Source of the DNA: Vandiemenella viatica | Lineage: Eukaryota > Arthropoda > Insecta > Orthoptera > Morabidae | NCBI GenBank assembly: GCA_031002005.1 | Contig: JARYHS010013631.1 | Span: 70,677,832-70,741,831 of the forward strand | Length of the DNA: 64,000 bases | Direction: 5' to 3' | Shown here: piece by piece, positions 11,668-22,189 of the stretch | How positions within the stretch are numbered: position 1 is the stretch's first letter | How the letters are laid out: each line of letters begins with the position of its first letter | Notes under the pieces: generated by a model | Told to the model about the DNA's origin: nothing | What the model saw: the letters and a program-made list of their open reading frames with translations, nothing else | Databases searched by the model: none | Program-made: the position numbers and the translations under genes

Positions 11668-11885
11668 AATTTGATACCTGTGAAAACACAGGACGCCTTA
11701 AGAAGACTGGCCAAAATAGAGTAACGAAATCGGCGGTGGCCTTAATGAAACAACCATCAAAGCAGTCGCCTGGACTGATTTCTGGAAACAAAGTGAAACC
11801 TGTTTGTATAGCTGGACCGGGAGTCAAACCCGGTTCCTCCCGAATGTCATGCGTGATCGTTAAACCATCACCGACCTGGCTCAGT
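11668..11885 (-). mobile_element. SINE family A relative, minus orientation, strongly diverged
   Basis: Carries body words of family A in altered form (GCCTGGACTGATTTCTGG) and a tRNA-like head at the right with minus-strand B box GGTTTGACTCCC. Probably an old copy. Confidence 0.55.
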
Positions 11886-12855
11886 TTGTGCAACACTGTG
11901 CTTAATGGTTGTCATTAAATAAAACTCGGTATAAAAAGAAAATGTAAATATTACTGTGTGGTCTGGTTGTAATGAAGTAACACTACACTGAAAATTTCTT
12001 TCAAATTTTTGTTGTTCGTGTAGATAGCAGGCGTTGGTAATACAGCAGATGGTCCTAACTCCACTTATGTATGTTATTGTCTTCATTGCTACAGTGCATT
12101 GTCATGGTAGGTGACTTGGTTATTGTATTCACTGCTACAGTACATTGGTATAAGAGATAGTTAATATATAAGTTTCATAGTGCAAGAATAATTGTATATT
12201 TTTTCGTGGTAACATGCTGCTTCCAGACAACTTCTTTCTCTCCCGCCTCCATCAAATTACTTTACAGCAGATCTGAATTGCTGATAGCGCCCTCTGTATG
12301 AAATGTAATGAGTCCTTTGTTCAGAGAAAGAACTAAAGTAGCAATTAACGTATTAAACACAAAGAAACCCTCCTAATCGAATTGCGTTTACAGACAAGGG
12401 CCAAAAACAAAGAAGAATGCTAATCGTTTGCTTATTGTGAGAGGTGCTCGTATACGGTTTCCTCGTACAATTCATAATTAGTAATTTCCGTGCACTAAAC
12501 ATCGGTAACTCAAAAAAGAATTAAAACAAATAGCTACCATTTCAGTGGCCTCCTAAAAGAGTCGTTACTTAAAAATAATTAATGCTTTCTGCGAAAATAA
12601 AAATTATGCTGAGCTAAAAGCCACATACTTATACATTTATACTACACACAAAATTTTGGGCGATACAATTCCATACAAAAAGAAAAGAACATTTATATTT
12701 ACTTTCTTTTTGTAGTTACTGTATGGCTAGTATCATATACATTTTCGTTCTAAAAAAAACCCTTTGCATCTTACGTTGGTCAGTGATAAAAAGTGGGTAA
12801 AAAATAATTAATAGACATATTTATTTATTGGCCGGTGTTCGCCAAAGGTTTTCTA
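11886..12855. other. AT-rich spacer
   Basis: Nothing recognised. Confidence 0.4.
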
Positions 12856-12859
12856 GGCC

Positions 12860-12990
12860 AGCTAATAGAGTTTTAAGCGGCTATCCGCATTTGTTAACAA
12901 TGGGGGCGGCAAATAATGTTCGAAGGGGCGGAAATCTCACAGTTTTTTGACCAGGTTCGGAAAATTCCTGGATCCACCACTGGCTGTAGT
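12860..12990 (-). mobile_element. hAT-like MITE end fragment
   Basis: On the minus strand the segment begins CAGTGGTGGATCCAGG, a terminus typical of hAT-derived MITEs, followed by G/C runs. No matching left end or 8-bp duplication was found, so it is a truncated copy. Confidence 0.4.
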
Positions 12991-12998
12991 TAGACTGG

Positions 12999-13890
12999 AG
13001 GCGGTATAAGCGGTATTGCACGCGGGCGTTCAAACAGCTAGCGGCCGAACAATCCTTCCGAGATCTCTCGACCAACAGTGCCATTTGATTAATAAATTGA
13101 ACATCAGTATTCAAATTATAGTACATATATATAATATGTCACACAGAAATACATATATATCAATTATATATACAGAGGGTCCAGGTCATTGTGAGCGACA
13201 AAGTAGGTAAAGCCCCAACTTTTAAGAAAAGTGTGAAATTTGGCTGATTTACGAAGAACTGTAGCTCGCTTAGTTTTGAGTTAAGAAAAAAATTTGTATT
13301 ACGAAAGTTGTGGGAAATTTTGTCCTCTTTCAAACTTGAAATAAATTTTTTCCTGCTAGGACTCATCAGGAAGGAATTATAGACGAAAAACCAAAAACAG
13401 TACCAAAATTTTGAAGTTTTTTGGCCACAGAAAATTGTGCCGAGCGTGTTGGAGGTCGAAAACTTGTGTTCTGCATACTCTCACCAATATATACAAGATA
13501 AGAAAGAAAAAATCTTCTACGTGATATAAAGTTTGTGAGACCCCCTTTTTACGACCCCTTTACTGGACTAAATCTCGACAACGCAGCAGCAGCATGCCTG
13601 TGTCGATCCGCGTAAATCAGTGTTTCAGTGAAATACTTTTAAAAATAATCCTCAGTCATCGTTAAATCTGCATTGGATCAGTGAGTAGGCCAAAAACAAA
13701 ATTTTCTTAAAGTGAGAGGATATGGAGTTACGTAAGGAAATTTGGAGAGGACTATTTTAGTACAGATGAAAGAATTCTTTTATGTAAATTGTGTGAAATT
13801 AAAGTGACTTCAACAAAATGATTTAAAATTTAATTTCCCAATTGGGAAACATAGAAGCAAATTATGCACTCTATATGAAAGCGACACTAC
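12999..13890. other. AT-rich spacer
   Basis: Nothing recognised. Confidence 0.4.
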
Positions 13891-13893
13891 GAG

Positions 13894-13965
13894 ATTTTTT
13901 TTTTTTTTTTTTCTCGAATGCGAGGCCAGAACGTTAACCGTTCACCCACCACGCTCGGTCACTAC
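13894..13965 (-). mobile_element. SINE family A head joined directly to a poly(A) tail
   Basis: A T run (minus-strand poly(A)) is followed at once by the tRNA-like head words of family A (CGAATGCGAGGCCAGAACG and CCACCACGCTCGGT). The whole body is missing. Confidence 0.65.
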
Positions 13966-13966
13966 T

Positions 13967-14440
13967 AGATAAAGTAAATGATGTATAATTGAGCATGTTT
14001 TGATGTACAGTATAGTAAATATAAATGTTTGGTCATATTTTGCTATTTTTACATGATATTTACCCATTTTTAGCCGTTTTTGCTTGCGTATTCTATTTTC
14101 TTGGTCGTAAAGATCCGAACCCTACTAATAAGCCTTACACCCCGTGCCCAGCGTGGCTAGCGCCAATAAAATGGAAATTTCTGTGCAACCAGCTGTTCCC
14201 TTACCGTACTAAGGAGTTTAACGGAGTGTTTGAAAGCGCTGCCCATACTGCATAGAGAGTTGTGTTGGGCCCAGGTTCTGCAGGTTCTGTCGTACGGTTT
14301 TGTATAATCGCCTAGGTGCATGATGGTATGGTGTATAATTACCGGCTAAAAAGTACATTTTCACACGGGTAATAAAGCAACACACTTTAGCAAGTTGCTT
14401 ACACGCTTGGAACACAGATGGTAATACTCATTACTCTCTC
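13967..14440. other. AT-rich spacer
   Basis: Nothing recognised. Confidence 0.4.
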
Positions 14441-14443
14441 TTA

Positions 14444-15374
14444 GGCAGGCATTACACTATAAAAAATCATTGACAAAGATCTTTTGTAAAAGGTTGTATC
14501 AGCTTTATTTTACAAAAGATATAGTATAATATTTTTTTCAGGTCCATTTCACTATATAAAGTTGTTCATCATTGTTCTCTGAATTGAACGAAGTAAACTT
14601 ATATGCTTGTTAGCCGCGGTAAGAGCAGCTGTCACAATATTAATTTTATTCAGGAAAAAGATGAGAAGTTAGGTTAGCTCGTGGTTTGGAAAACTTGATA
14701 TGAAAATAAATCACCAAAAGTTAGTGAAATAGCTGCAATGTGAAAAAATGGCATCATGTAAAAATATGGTGGAAGCTGCAGTAAAGGCTCAAAAATTTAC
14801 CACAATATTTTCATAAATTTTTACATCGGAATTATCACCCTTGAACCTAACGATATGTTATTGGGTGTCTATTTTTACGGTGTATGTGAAATGAGTTATA
14901 CTCGAATACTGGTGGTGACCATTCTGCAGTACAGCACCCGTATACTTCAGCGCACACCATCTACTATTGTTCCAGAAACATGTCAAGTACTTAAGCCATT
15001 AATTTTCTTATCCACGTCATCGAAAGTATAGCTTTCTTTCATAGAACTAATTAACTTCGCAATCTTTGTGTAAGTGTCCTCCCATTTATTTCTATTCTGA
15101 TAGTCTACATGTTCTGACTATACATTTCCTTCTGTTCACACTCAGAAATCAAGGCTTAACAAAAGCTTCAACTTTTCTTGTGGCATTTTCTTTGTTTACT
15201 TTGACAAGATGATTAAATCTTTTATAAAATGTAATGCCAACGAATTATATTTTATAAAAAGAAATTTTATAAAAGAAATCTTTATAAAATATGTTCCGGT
15301 TCACGGTAAAAATTTTATAAAATATCTTTTATAATAGAACTTTGACAAGGATCTTTTACAATGTAAGGCCTGCC
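14444..15374. mobile_element. Harbinger-like non-autonomous element with TTA target duplication
   Basis: The ends are inverted repeats: left GGCAGGCATTACACTATAAA, right (reverse complement) GGCAGGCCTTACATTGTAAA, with further similarity (TTGACAAAGATC against TTGTCAAAGTTC). They are flanked by TTA at 14441-14443 and 15375-15377, the TWA-type duplication of PIF/Harbinger elements. The 931-bp interior has no transposase. The right 180 bp holds repeated TTTTATAAAA-type words that may be transposase sites. Confidence 0.65.
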
Positions 15375-15377
15375 TTA

Positions 15378-15447
15378 GCGTCTTAAAAAAATCCTTAGTT
15401 ATGTCGTTACCCCTCCATACACACACACTAAAACGCAAGTATACTTT

Positions 15448-15524
<77 letters not shown>

Positions 15525-15895
15525 TCAGACGGGAACATATGCCTACACTCAAACTTACTAACACGAATACACAAAAACACTTCGACATCCACACACAAAT
15601 CAATAGTTGTAGGAAGAGCAAAAGAGTATGTAAAAAAAAGAAAAAATTGCTATTTCCGCATAAATCAAATCTTTTTCAAGATTGCGTTGGAAATTTCTCC
15701 ATTACATTCCTCTAGTTATTTAAATGTACGCTCTAAGCTATTTAAAAAGTACAGTAATGATAATACAATGGAAAATTACGAATTTGTAGGAATAAATAAG
15801 TGATTAATTTTCCTTTTCCAATTTTCTTAAATATGAAGCCTTGACAGGCATAACAATACCAACAGAAAACTAAACATATTAAGAGTAACTTATGA
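15378..15895. other. spacer with a long CA microsatellite
   Basis: No gene. Open frames in both directions across the CA run are artefacts of the dinucleotide repeat. Confidence 0.6.
15455..15523. repeat. (AC)n microsatellite
   Basis: About 34 uninterrupted AC units, with further A/C-rich sequence on both sides. Confidence 0.95.
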
Positions 15896-15900
15896 TATTT

Positions 15901-16141
15901 ATTTTTTTTTTACTGCTTTACGCCTCGACGACGGCTAAGGCCATTAGAGGCAGGATGGGACCGGGGACAAGGAACGGGAAGAAATTGGCCATGGCCTTTC
16001 TGAAGGAAGCATACCGGCATTCGCCTGGAGTGATTTGGGGAAACCATGGAAAACCCAAATCTGGATGCCCGGACGGGGATTCGAACCGGCGTCCTCCCGA
16101 ATGCGAGGCCAGAACGTTAACCGTTCACCCACCACGCTCGG
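15901..16141 (-). mobile_element. SINE family A, near full length, minus orientation
   Basis: Poly(T), CTTTACGCCTCGACGACGGC (CTC-GACGAC subtype 3' end), full body and complete tRNA-like head ending CCACCACGCTCGGT. The flanks carry an approximate target duplication (ACTTATGATAT before, ACTTATGCTAT after, 10 of 11 identical). Confidence 0.85.
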
Positions 16142-16619
16142 TACTTATGCTATGTAGACCAGGAAGTAAACACTACGATCACTGCTATTTCATATGACGT
16201 CACAACAGCATCATGGGATATATCTTTTGTTTTCTTTTTTTCTTAAGAAAAAAGCAGGATTTCGCCACGTAAGCCATACACCTACCTCGAATGTTTTCTT
16301 TTTCGACTGTTTGATACAATCCTCAATTTGTTCCTACATTGAACTGATCTCGTTATCTTAACATATCCCTTACACCCTACAATGTTTTATTTATTCTAAT
16401 CTTTGTCTTTCTTTGTAATCGTTTTCTTTAACTCTTCCATCCACAAACAAACCCACTTTCTCTTCTTTCTATTAGAGACTTCCACAGACTTCTTCCCTCG
16501 CCCATTATTTGCAAAACACGTTCGTTTCGTTACTTAAATTTTGTATTTTGTTCACGCCATTCGGTAACTTCTCAATATCCTCTGCATGTTCCGCGAGGAC
16601 AATGGAACAGAAAATTGCA
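16142..16619. other. AT-rich spacer
   Basis: Nothing recognised. Confidence 0.4.
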
Positions 16620-16639
16620 GCATGTTAATTGTTTTTCCT

Positions 16640-16960
16640 TAGATTCTTATGCCACATTCAAATTTTTCTTTCGCTTCCTATATTACTTCCTCAACATACA
16701 AGTCGAATATTAATACAGATAGAGTGCAACCTTGTCTGACACCCTTTCAACCTATACATGTCTCTCCTGATCCTCGTAAACTGTCCTGTCTTGATATTTT
16801 AAATGTAATTTCTTTAAAACTTTGAAAGTCTTGTTCCATCTTGCATTATCAAAAGTTTTTTTTAGTCAACAAACACCATAAAAATAAACATGTCTTTCTT
16901 GATCCACCCTTCCAGTATGAATATTAAAGCTAGAATTGTTTATCTTGCGACCCAGTTTTG
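16640..16960 (-). pseudogene. RTE-type LINE reverse transcriptase remnant
   Basis: On the minus strand, near 16750-16670, the frame reads KGVRQGCTLSVLIFDLYVEE, the RT motif B region. Upstream (about 16960-16800), in shifted frames, lie pieces resembling the motif A neighbourhood (IKKDM.IFMVFVD). Stops and frame changes interrupt it. Too broken to appear as one frame. Confidence 0.6.
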
Positions 16961-17449
16961 GTAAACACGAACTGTTCTTCATCTTAGTATCCATTCTATT
17001 CTTCTGTTTTTTATTTTAGTTAATAATTTTTCATTCTTCAGGATTGTCGAGATGATATTTTTATTAAAATTGGTTAAAATTTCTAGGGTTTGGTAGAAGA
17101 GAAGGTCCAAATACGGGCTACCACTTTTATTTTGGTCCTTGTGATTTTCCTGGTCACTCAATATGGATAATTTTGATGTCACTTGCTTCTATAAACAATC
17201 ATGAAGGTGATATGAGGGTTATAAATGTCAATAACCAGTTTTAATTTTCCTAAATCAAAGGATTTTTTTTTAATGTAAAATGACTTATTTTCAAGATGTT
17301 TTCCAAATACGGGCTGCTTGTACAAAAAGGGAAATTTATCTCATAATAAATTAAAGAACACCAAATTTTCTTCAAAAACTTCATTAACTTGACATTTTAC
17401 AATTTCCTTACTACATTTTTTCTTTCTTTTTTTTTCCTTACTTGCAGAA
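16961..17449. other. AT-rich spacer
   Basis: A minus-strand open frame at 16979-17182 has no recognisable domain. It may be further LINE debris. Confidence 0.35.
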
Positions 17450-17454
17450 GTTAC

Positions 17455-18055
17455 AGATATATTTCATTTTCAATTCCAGCACATTCAGTCTCTGCCCAAC
17501 CTTCACACTTGTAGAACTGAATCCACACTTCAAATCTGACATAATCTGAAAAGAGCCCATCACTGAAATTACATGCTGCATTGCCGTCGCCACGTTTATC
17601 CCCCAGAGAAATCGTCAATGTCGTAATCAGTAGGAGGGACCCTATGATCTTCTTCCGAGTCCAACTCTTCGCTGAGTTTACCTAATGGGCTTTTTGGTTT
17701 GGCTTGGCGATTTTGAATTATTTTTCGTTGCTGAGGCAACTGATTACTCTTTCGCCTGTCAATTGTTCGAGACTGTACGCTTCACACTTTTCTTCAATCA
17801 TTCACTGTAAGAAGATCCAGATATGATGCAAGTCTTGGCACACATGCGTCCACAATTGCTTTTTCTTTGCAATGGCGGGGATCGAAGGTACCTCATATGG
17901 ACTAATTCTTTTGGACGTTGAAGTTTGAGCAGTTGGTTGATCTGAGTGCTGAAATTTTAGCGTTTTCAAGTCAAGAGGCAGCCAGTTATTGGACCACCAA
18001 TAGTAACCCGTTTTTTAGACCATTCGGTATTTAAGTTGATGGTCTCAGCAGCCAT
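17455..18055 (-). pseudogene. pogo/Tigger-like transposase C-terminal remnant
   Basis: In minus-strand frames one reads RISPYEVPSIPA, a piece like the linker after the DDE domain of pogo-type proteins. Near 17590-17470 comes a Cys-rich tail (CNFSDGLFS, then EVWIQFYKCEGWAETECAG) resembling the small C-terminal zinc-binding module of insect Tigger-like proteins. Several frame changes and stops break it. The assignment rests on this spacing of Trp and Cys residues and on remembered family features. Confidence 0.4.
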
Positions 18056-18394
18056 TACAAAACAAACAAGTCGAACAGGATAGGTGTCCGACAAGAAGCT
18101 CAGGTCATGTACTTTGAGATAAGGTGGAAGCTATTTAATTTAGTATGTAAGTCTGAAAGAGAGAAATTAATGTTTACATACCTTGAAAAGTTTTGAGTTT
18201 TTCAAAAGCAAGTTTTCCGATAAAACAATTTGCGCCAACGCATATGTGTCACAGACCAAGTTCATTTGCTCACTAATCTTCCCCCACCACTTGATGCCAT
18301 AGTCATGCCTGAGCACAACCCCCTTCCCCCACTTTCAGCAAGTAGCCCGTATTTAGACCCTAACCCGTCTTTGGATTTTCGCCTCTTAATTGTG

Positions 18395-18575
18395 GTAGAT
18401 GAGCGGTCCCCGTCTGGGCATCCAGATTTGGGCTTTCCATGGTTTCCCGAAACCACTCCAGACGAATGCCGGGATGCTCCATTGAAAAGGCCATGGCTGA
18501 ATTCCTCCCGGTTCGTTGTCAACAGTCCTTCCCGCCTGTAATGACGGCGATGGGGCGTAAAGCCAAAAAAAGATT
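18395..18575 (+). mobile_element. SINE family A, plus orientation, head-truncated
   Basis: Reads GGGCATCCAGATTTGGGC, the CCATGGTTTCCC core, GAATGCCGGGATG, then GGCGTAAAGCC and an A-rich end. Head and B box are missing. Confidence 0.75.
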
Positions 18576-20679
18576 AAAACATTAATTTGTATGAGTAATT
18601 TATATCATGTCAGTGGAAATTAGTTTTGTTTATTTCTATTATTCGCCGAACGCATTTCAATTCATTCTCAGAATCGTCTTCAGCGAATTTTATATGTTAA
18701 GTGTATATACACGTGATTACTGTCTCATATTGCTACGGTTTGCACAACGAAATCATTGTATGAATATTGAATTACTTACATTTTCCATCATTTAACATTT
18801 GTTTGTTTCTAGTCATTATTAATCAGACATATTGATTATCTTGCAATTGAGAATATGAACTATAATATCAGAGACTTGAATCTGTGCCCACGTATTTTAA
18901 AATTGAGATTTGTAGTAGATTAAAATATAAGTGCAAAATAATATCTTTTTCCTTCTATTTCAGTTTGCAGTACCATATCATAAAATTATTAAAACCAAAG
19001 ATGGCACCTGAGGAACTTTCCTTCTTAGTCTCGTTTATGAATGCTGCAGACTTGAATGCCAGAGCAACCGTTTCCCAGGCTGTATTAACGGCTGTGGGGC
19101 GTGGCGAGAGCTTCGGTTCCAGCGCTGGCCGCTGGGAGCGCTGCGGTGCCCATATTGATCGCGCAGCCCTGCGCCCGACTTGGATCGTCCCCGCCGCCGT
19201 GACGTCACAGACGGGCGGCTGGGCCACAGAGGGGGCCAGCGTCGACCACACCCCGAAGAGCACAGCAGCAGCCACAGCCAGAAAGACTACAACAAAAGAT
19301 ACTAGCTGGCATTCAGCCTGTCAACTGGGCGTTCGATGTCCTACTACTGGCAAGAACATTGCTACACCAATCTCTGCCTCTGAATTCATATTATAGATGA
19401 GGATTTTCTTTGTTAAATACATCATGGTGTAAAGAGATTCAAAGATGTAATGAGTAAGCCATGACAGCCATGTTGGTTTCGCAATAGGCTTCTGTTTACA
19501 TTACTCTCATTTCATCCCAACAGGTGAGAATTAGAAGAAACGGGAAATTAATCACGCTGAAAGTGAAATGAAGACGTCCATTAATTCCGTGCGCTCAAAA
19601 TGGGTGGGGGGGGGCAAAATCTCATTTAAAGGGAGGGGGGCAATAAAAGATCTGTCGTAAACGTTTTGTGTGGTTTTTCTCCGATTACTTCACAGAAAAA
19701 ATGTACATAGAAGACTTCAGTATTAACGCTAAGGTATTTAATGGCATGATTCAAAATATATGAACATATAAAATAAATTTAACTATTTAAAAATTAAAAT
19801 TATAAGGTAAATCTCAAGTGACACCTCTCACCAAATTTAAGAAAAAGCACCTCAAGTAATTAATGTACGTCAGTTACTAATCTAAGACTTTATCATTCTA
19901 CTTTAAGAAAAGAAAAAAAACATCTGTAGTGATTTAAATACGTTGAGCAATAACTAAAGTAAGGTAGTGAGGTGCCTACAAAAACACACAAAAATTTCTT
20001 GAGACGATAAAAAAAATTATTTCAGTTACATGATATGTTGCATGTGCTCTTCTGGCTTCCGTTCTATATCAAAATTTTATTCCATTAACTACTAAATTTT
20101 ATTGGTGTTTGTTAATTAAACACTTCGACCTCATTCGTTATAATTAATATTCATGTTGACATCTAAATAGTGCCTTTTGTGTGTCTATTTAGTACGTTTG
20201 TTTTATATCTCGGTTGAAAGGCTAATTTCGTTAGAAATAGCCATATTTTTTATATTTAATAAGATGAAAACAATAAATTATAGCTTAGTTTCGTGGTATT
20301 AGTGAACGGTTTTACTAATGTGTAGGAAGGACTACGTATCTAAATAGTAGAGTTAGTGTATATGATTATTAAAACAGAAATATAATCTTTGCGAGTTCAC
20401 TGCCGGTTTGTGTTGATAAAAGACGAGCTTTCGGTGGCGTACTCTGCCGCAATCTTCAGGTGTGATGCTCACGCTGTGACAGCCAGAGCTGCACTGATTA
20501 CTACAAAAGTTTACTACTCAGTTGCAGGCAGATATATGTCCTACTAACTTGCAAGCTACTAAGCGAGATAGGTAAAATTTAATTTCGAAACGCATTCTGA
20601 ATGGTTACTGCTATCCCGAAGATAGGAAAAATGAATTGAAATTCCTGGGTCTTATTGAGAAATACTAAACTTTAATCAA
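18576..20679. other. AT-rich spacer containing one GC-rich islet
   Basis: No gene recognised. The exception in composition is about 19080-19290, which is GC- and CpG-rich and holds the palindrome TGACGTCA at 19200-19207. The plus frame 19001-19396 across it (MAPEELSFLVSF...) shows no known domain. A pyrimidine tract ending TTTCAG at about 18962 resembles a 3' splice site, so an exon cannot be excluded. Confidence 0.35.
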
Positions 20680-21280
20680 CTATTTAGCAGGTAAATTCTT
20701 GTTACTACGTTGACCCCCTTTTGCCCAACGAAGTGCAGCAAGTGAAACTGACTCCACAAGTTGTAGGACGTTCGCGTAGGAAATATTCAGCCATGTTTCC
20801 TTAACATTCGTCATTAATTGTGAAACTGTTTTAGGTGCAGGATGTAGTGCGTAAACTAAAGTTTCGAGTATGTCCCATGTACGTTCGATTGTATTCATAT
20901 CTGGTGATCTAGCTGGCCAAGTCAATCGCTGGAAGTTTTCAGAATTTTCCTCAAACCAATCGTGAACGACTTTGTCCGAGTACATGGTGCATTGTTGCCT
21001 TGCAAAAAGTCATCTTTGTTAGGGAACATGGACGCCATAAATAAGTGCAAATGATCTCCAAGCAGCTAAATATAACAATTCCGAGTCTATGGTCAGTTCT
21101 GCCTTCCTGGTAACATTAGTCCATGTCCTCATGCGGTCTGCGCCACATTCGAACCCTACCATCAACTTTTACCAACTAGAATCGTGAGTGATCTGACCAG
21201 TCATCTATGGTCCAGCTGGTCTCGGTTATAGTAGACTTGATCGGCCACTGTCTTCTTCATGGTGTGAGGTAATCGCTCAG
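20680..21280 (-). pseudogene. Tc1-type transposase, C-terminal half (split copy)
   Basis: Frame 20680-20985 on the minus strand contains WPARSPDMNTIERTWDILE, the third catalytic motif (Glu present) of Tc1 transposases, and ends with a family-like tail (ALRWAKGGQRS). Further upstream (about 21000-21270), in broken frames, are TIDDWSDHSRF and KVDGRVRMWRRPHEDMD, the region after the first catalytic Asp. The coding path is interrupted by the insertion at 21281-21848 and resumes at 21849. Confidence 0.75.
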
Positions 21281-21848
21281 TGGGGTAGCAATAGGGTGGC
21301 AGGACGGGCAAAATTCCATGAGTTCCCAGGCCGGAGGGGGCCCTGGCCTGAGTCGGAGGGGACCCCACGTTCAAGGACCGAGAGGCCCTGCCGCCCCTTC
21401 AAACAGCACAAACAGCATCCGCCCATTGTCCGCCCGGGAAGTAGTAGTACTAAAAAGAGAGAGAGAAAGAAAGAAAAAGGTCGCCCATTAATTGGATACA
21501 GGGCCGGCGTTAGGGGGGGTTAAGCAGGGCATAAGTACCCGGGCCACCAAAGGGGGGCCCGCCGGCCTGGGTGCCTAAATAAATAGAAATCAAACACAAA
21601 TTTTAAAATCTGCACCAATAATTTTTAAAAAAAAATTGTATTAAAATTATATGAGTTTTCCAAAAAGAAAAAAAAAAAAAAAAAAAACAAAGTGTAAAGT
21701 AAAAATATTTTCGGGGTGGGAGGGGGCCTAAGATCGCTTACCCGGGGCCCGAGAATCGTAGCGCCGGCCTTGATTGGATACAACCGTTTGGTTTTGCCCC
21801 CTAGGTAGGGGACTGAGGCAGGGCCCCATACGGTGATTTTGCCACTGG
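21281..21848. mobile_element. MITE-like insertion inside a Tc1 copy
   Basis: Removing this block restores a continuous Tc1 path (VNTPLSDY...) between 21280 and 21855. The flanks repeat GCTCAG/CCTCAG. Its ends (TGGGGTAGCA, TTTTGCCACT) resemble CAGTGGCGTAGC-type hAT termini only loosely. It is GC-rich and carries a younger hAT MITE. Confidence 0.45.
21499..21772. mobile_element. hAT-type MITE with perfect 8-bp target duplication
   Basis: Terminal inverted repeats CAGGGCCGGCG / CGCCGGCCTTG; target duplication ATTGGATA at 21491-21498 and 21773-21780. Interior of 274 bp with G/C runs near both ends and an A run in the middle, no coding capacity. A truncated relative lies near 31875-32058. Confidence 0.85.
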
Positions 21849-22094
21849 CCTCAGCGGTGTATTTACGCTACTGGAGGTAATGTCAGAAATTACAAATTAA
21901 CGGCGCTCTCTTCACGCTGTGGATCGTGAAATGATAAATTCACGAACAATTTCCTGAATCGAATGATACATATATCTAACGCCAACTGCCATTCTGCGTT
22001 CAAAGCCTGTTTGTTCATGTCGTGTGGCCATAATAACGTCATAAAATCTTTCACATGACTCATGAAAGTACAAATGAAAGCCCCAACACTGCAT
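21849..22094 (-). pseudogene. Tc1-type transposase, N-terminal helix-turn-helix part (split copy)
   Basis: Minus frame 21912-22094 includes TGFERRMAVGVRYMYHSIQEI followed by VREFIISRST, the first helix-turn-helix of Tc1 transposases (GFERG.IVGA...GHSI.EI... pattern). It continues, broken, toward 21855 and then across the insertion into the C-terminal half. Together the pieces are one decayed Tc1 gene. Confidence 0.65.
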
Positions 22095-22189
22095 GAAATA
22101 TTTAGACGTTTTTTTAAAATGGTGTTACCACCATCTGGATATTTTCATCTTCCTACCCTGTAATTTTGTGACTTACATGTGTTATTAAT

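Noticed and set aside
15301..15715. Cys/Val-rich and His/Thr-rich ORFs
   Set aside because: Artefacts of the CA microsatellite read in different frames.
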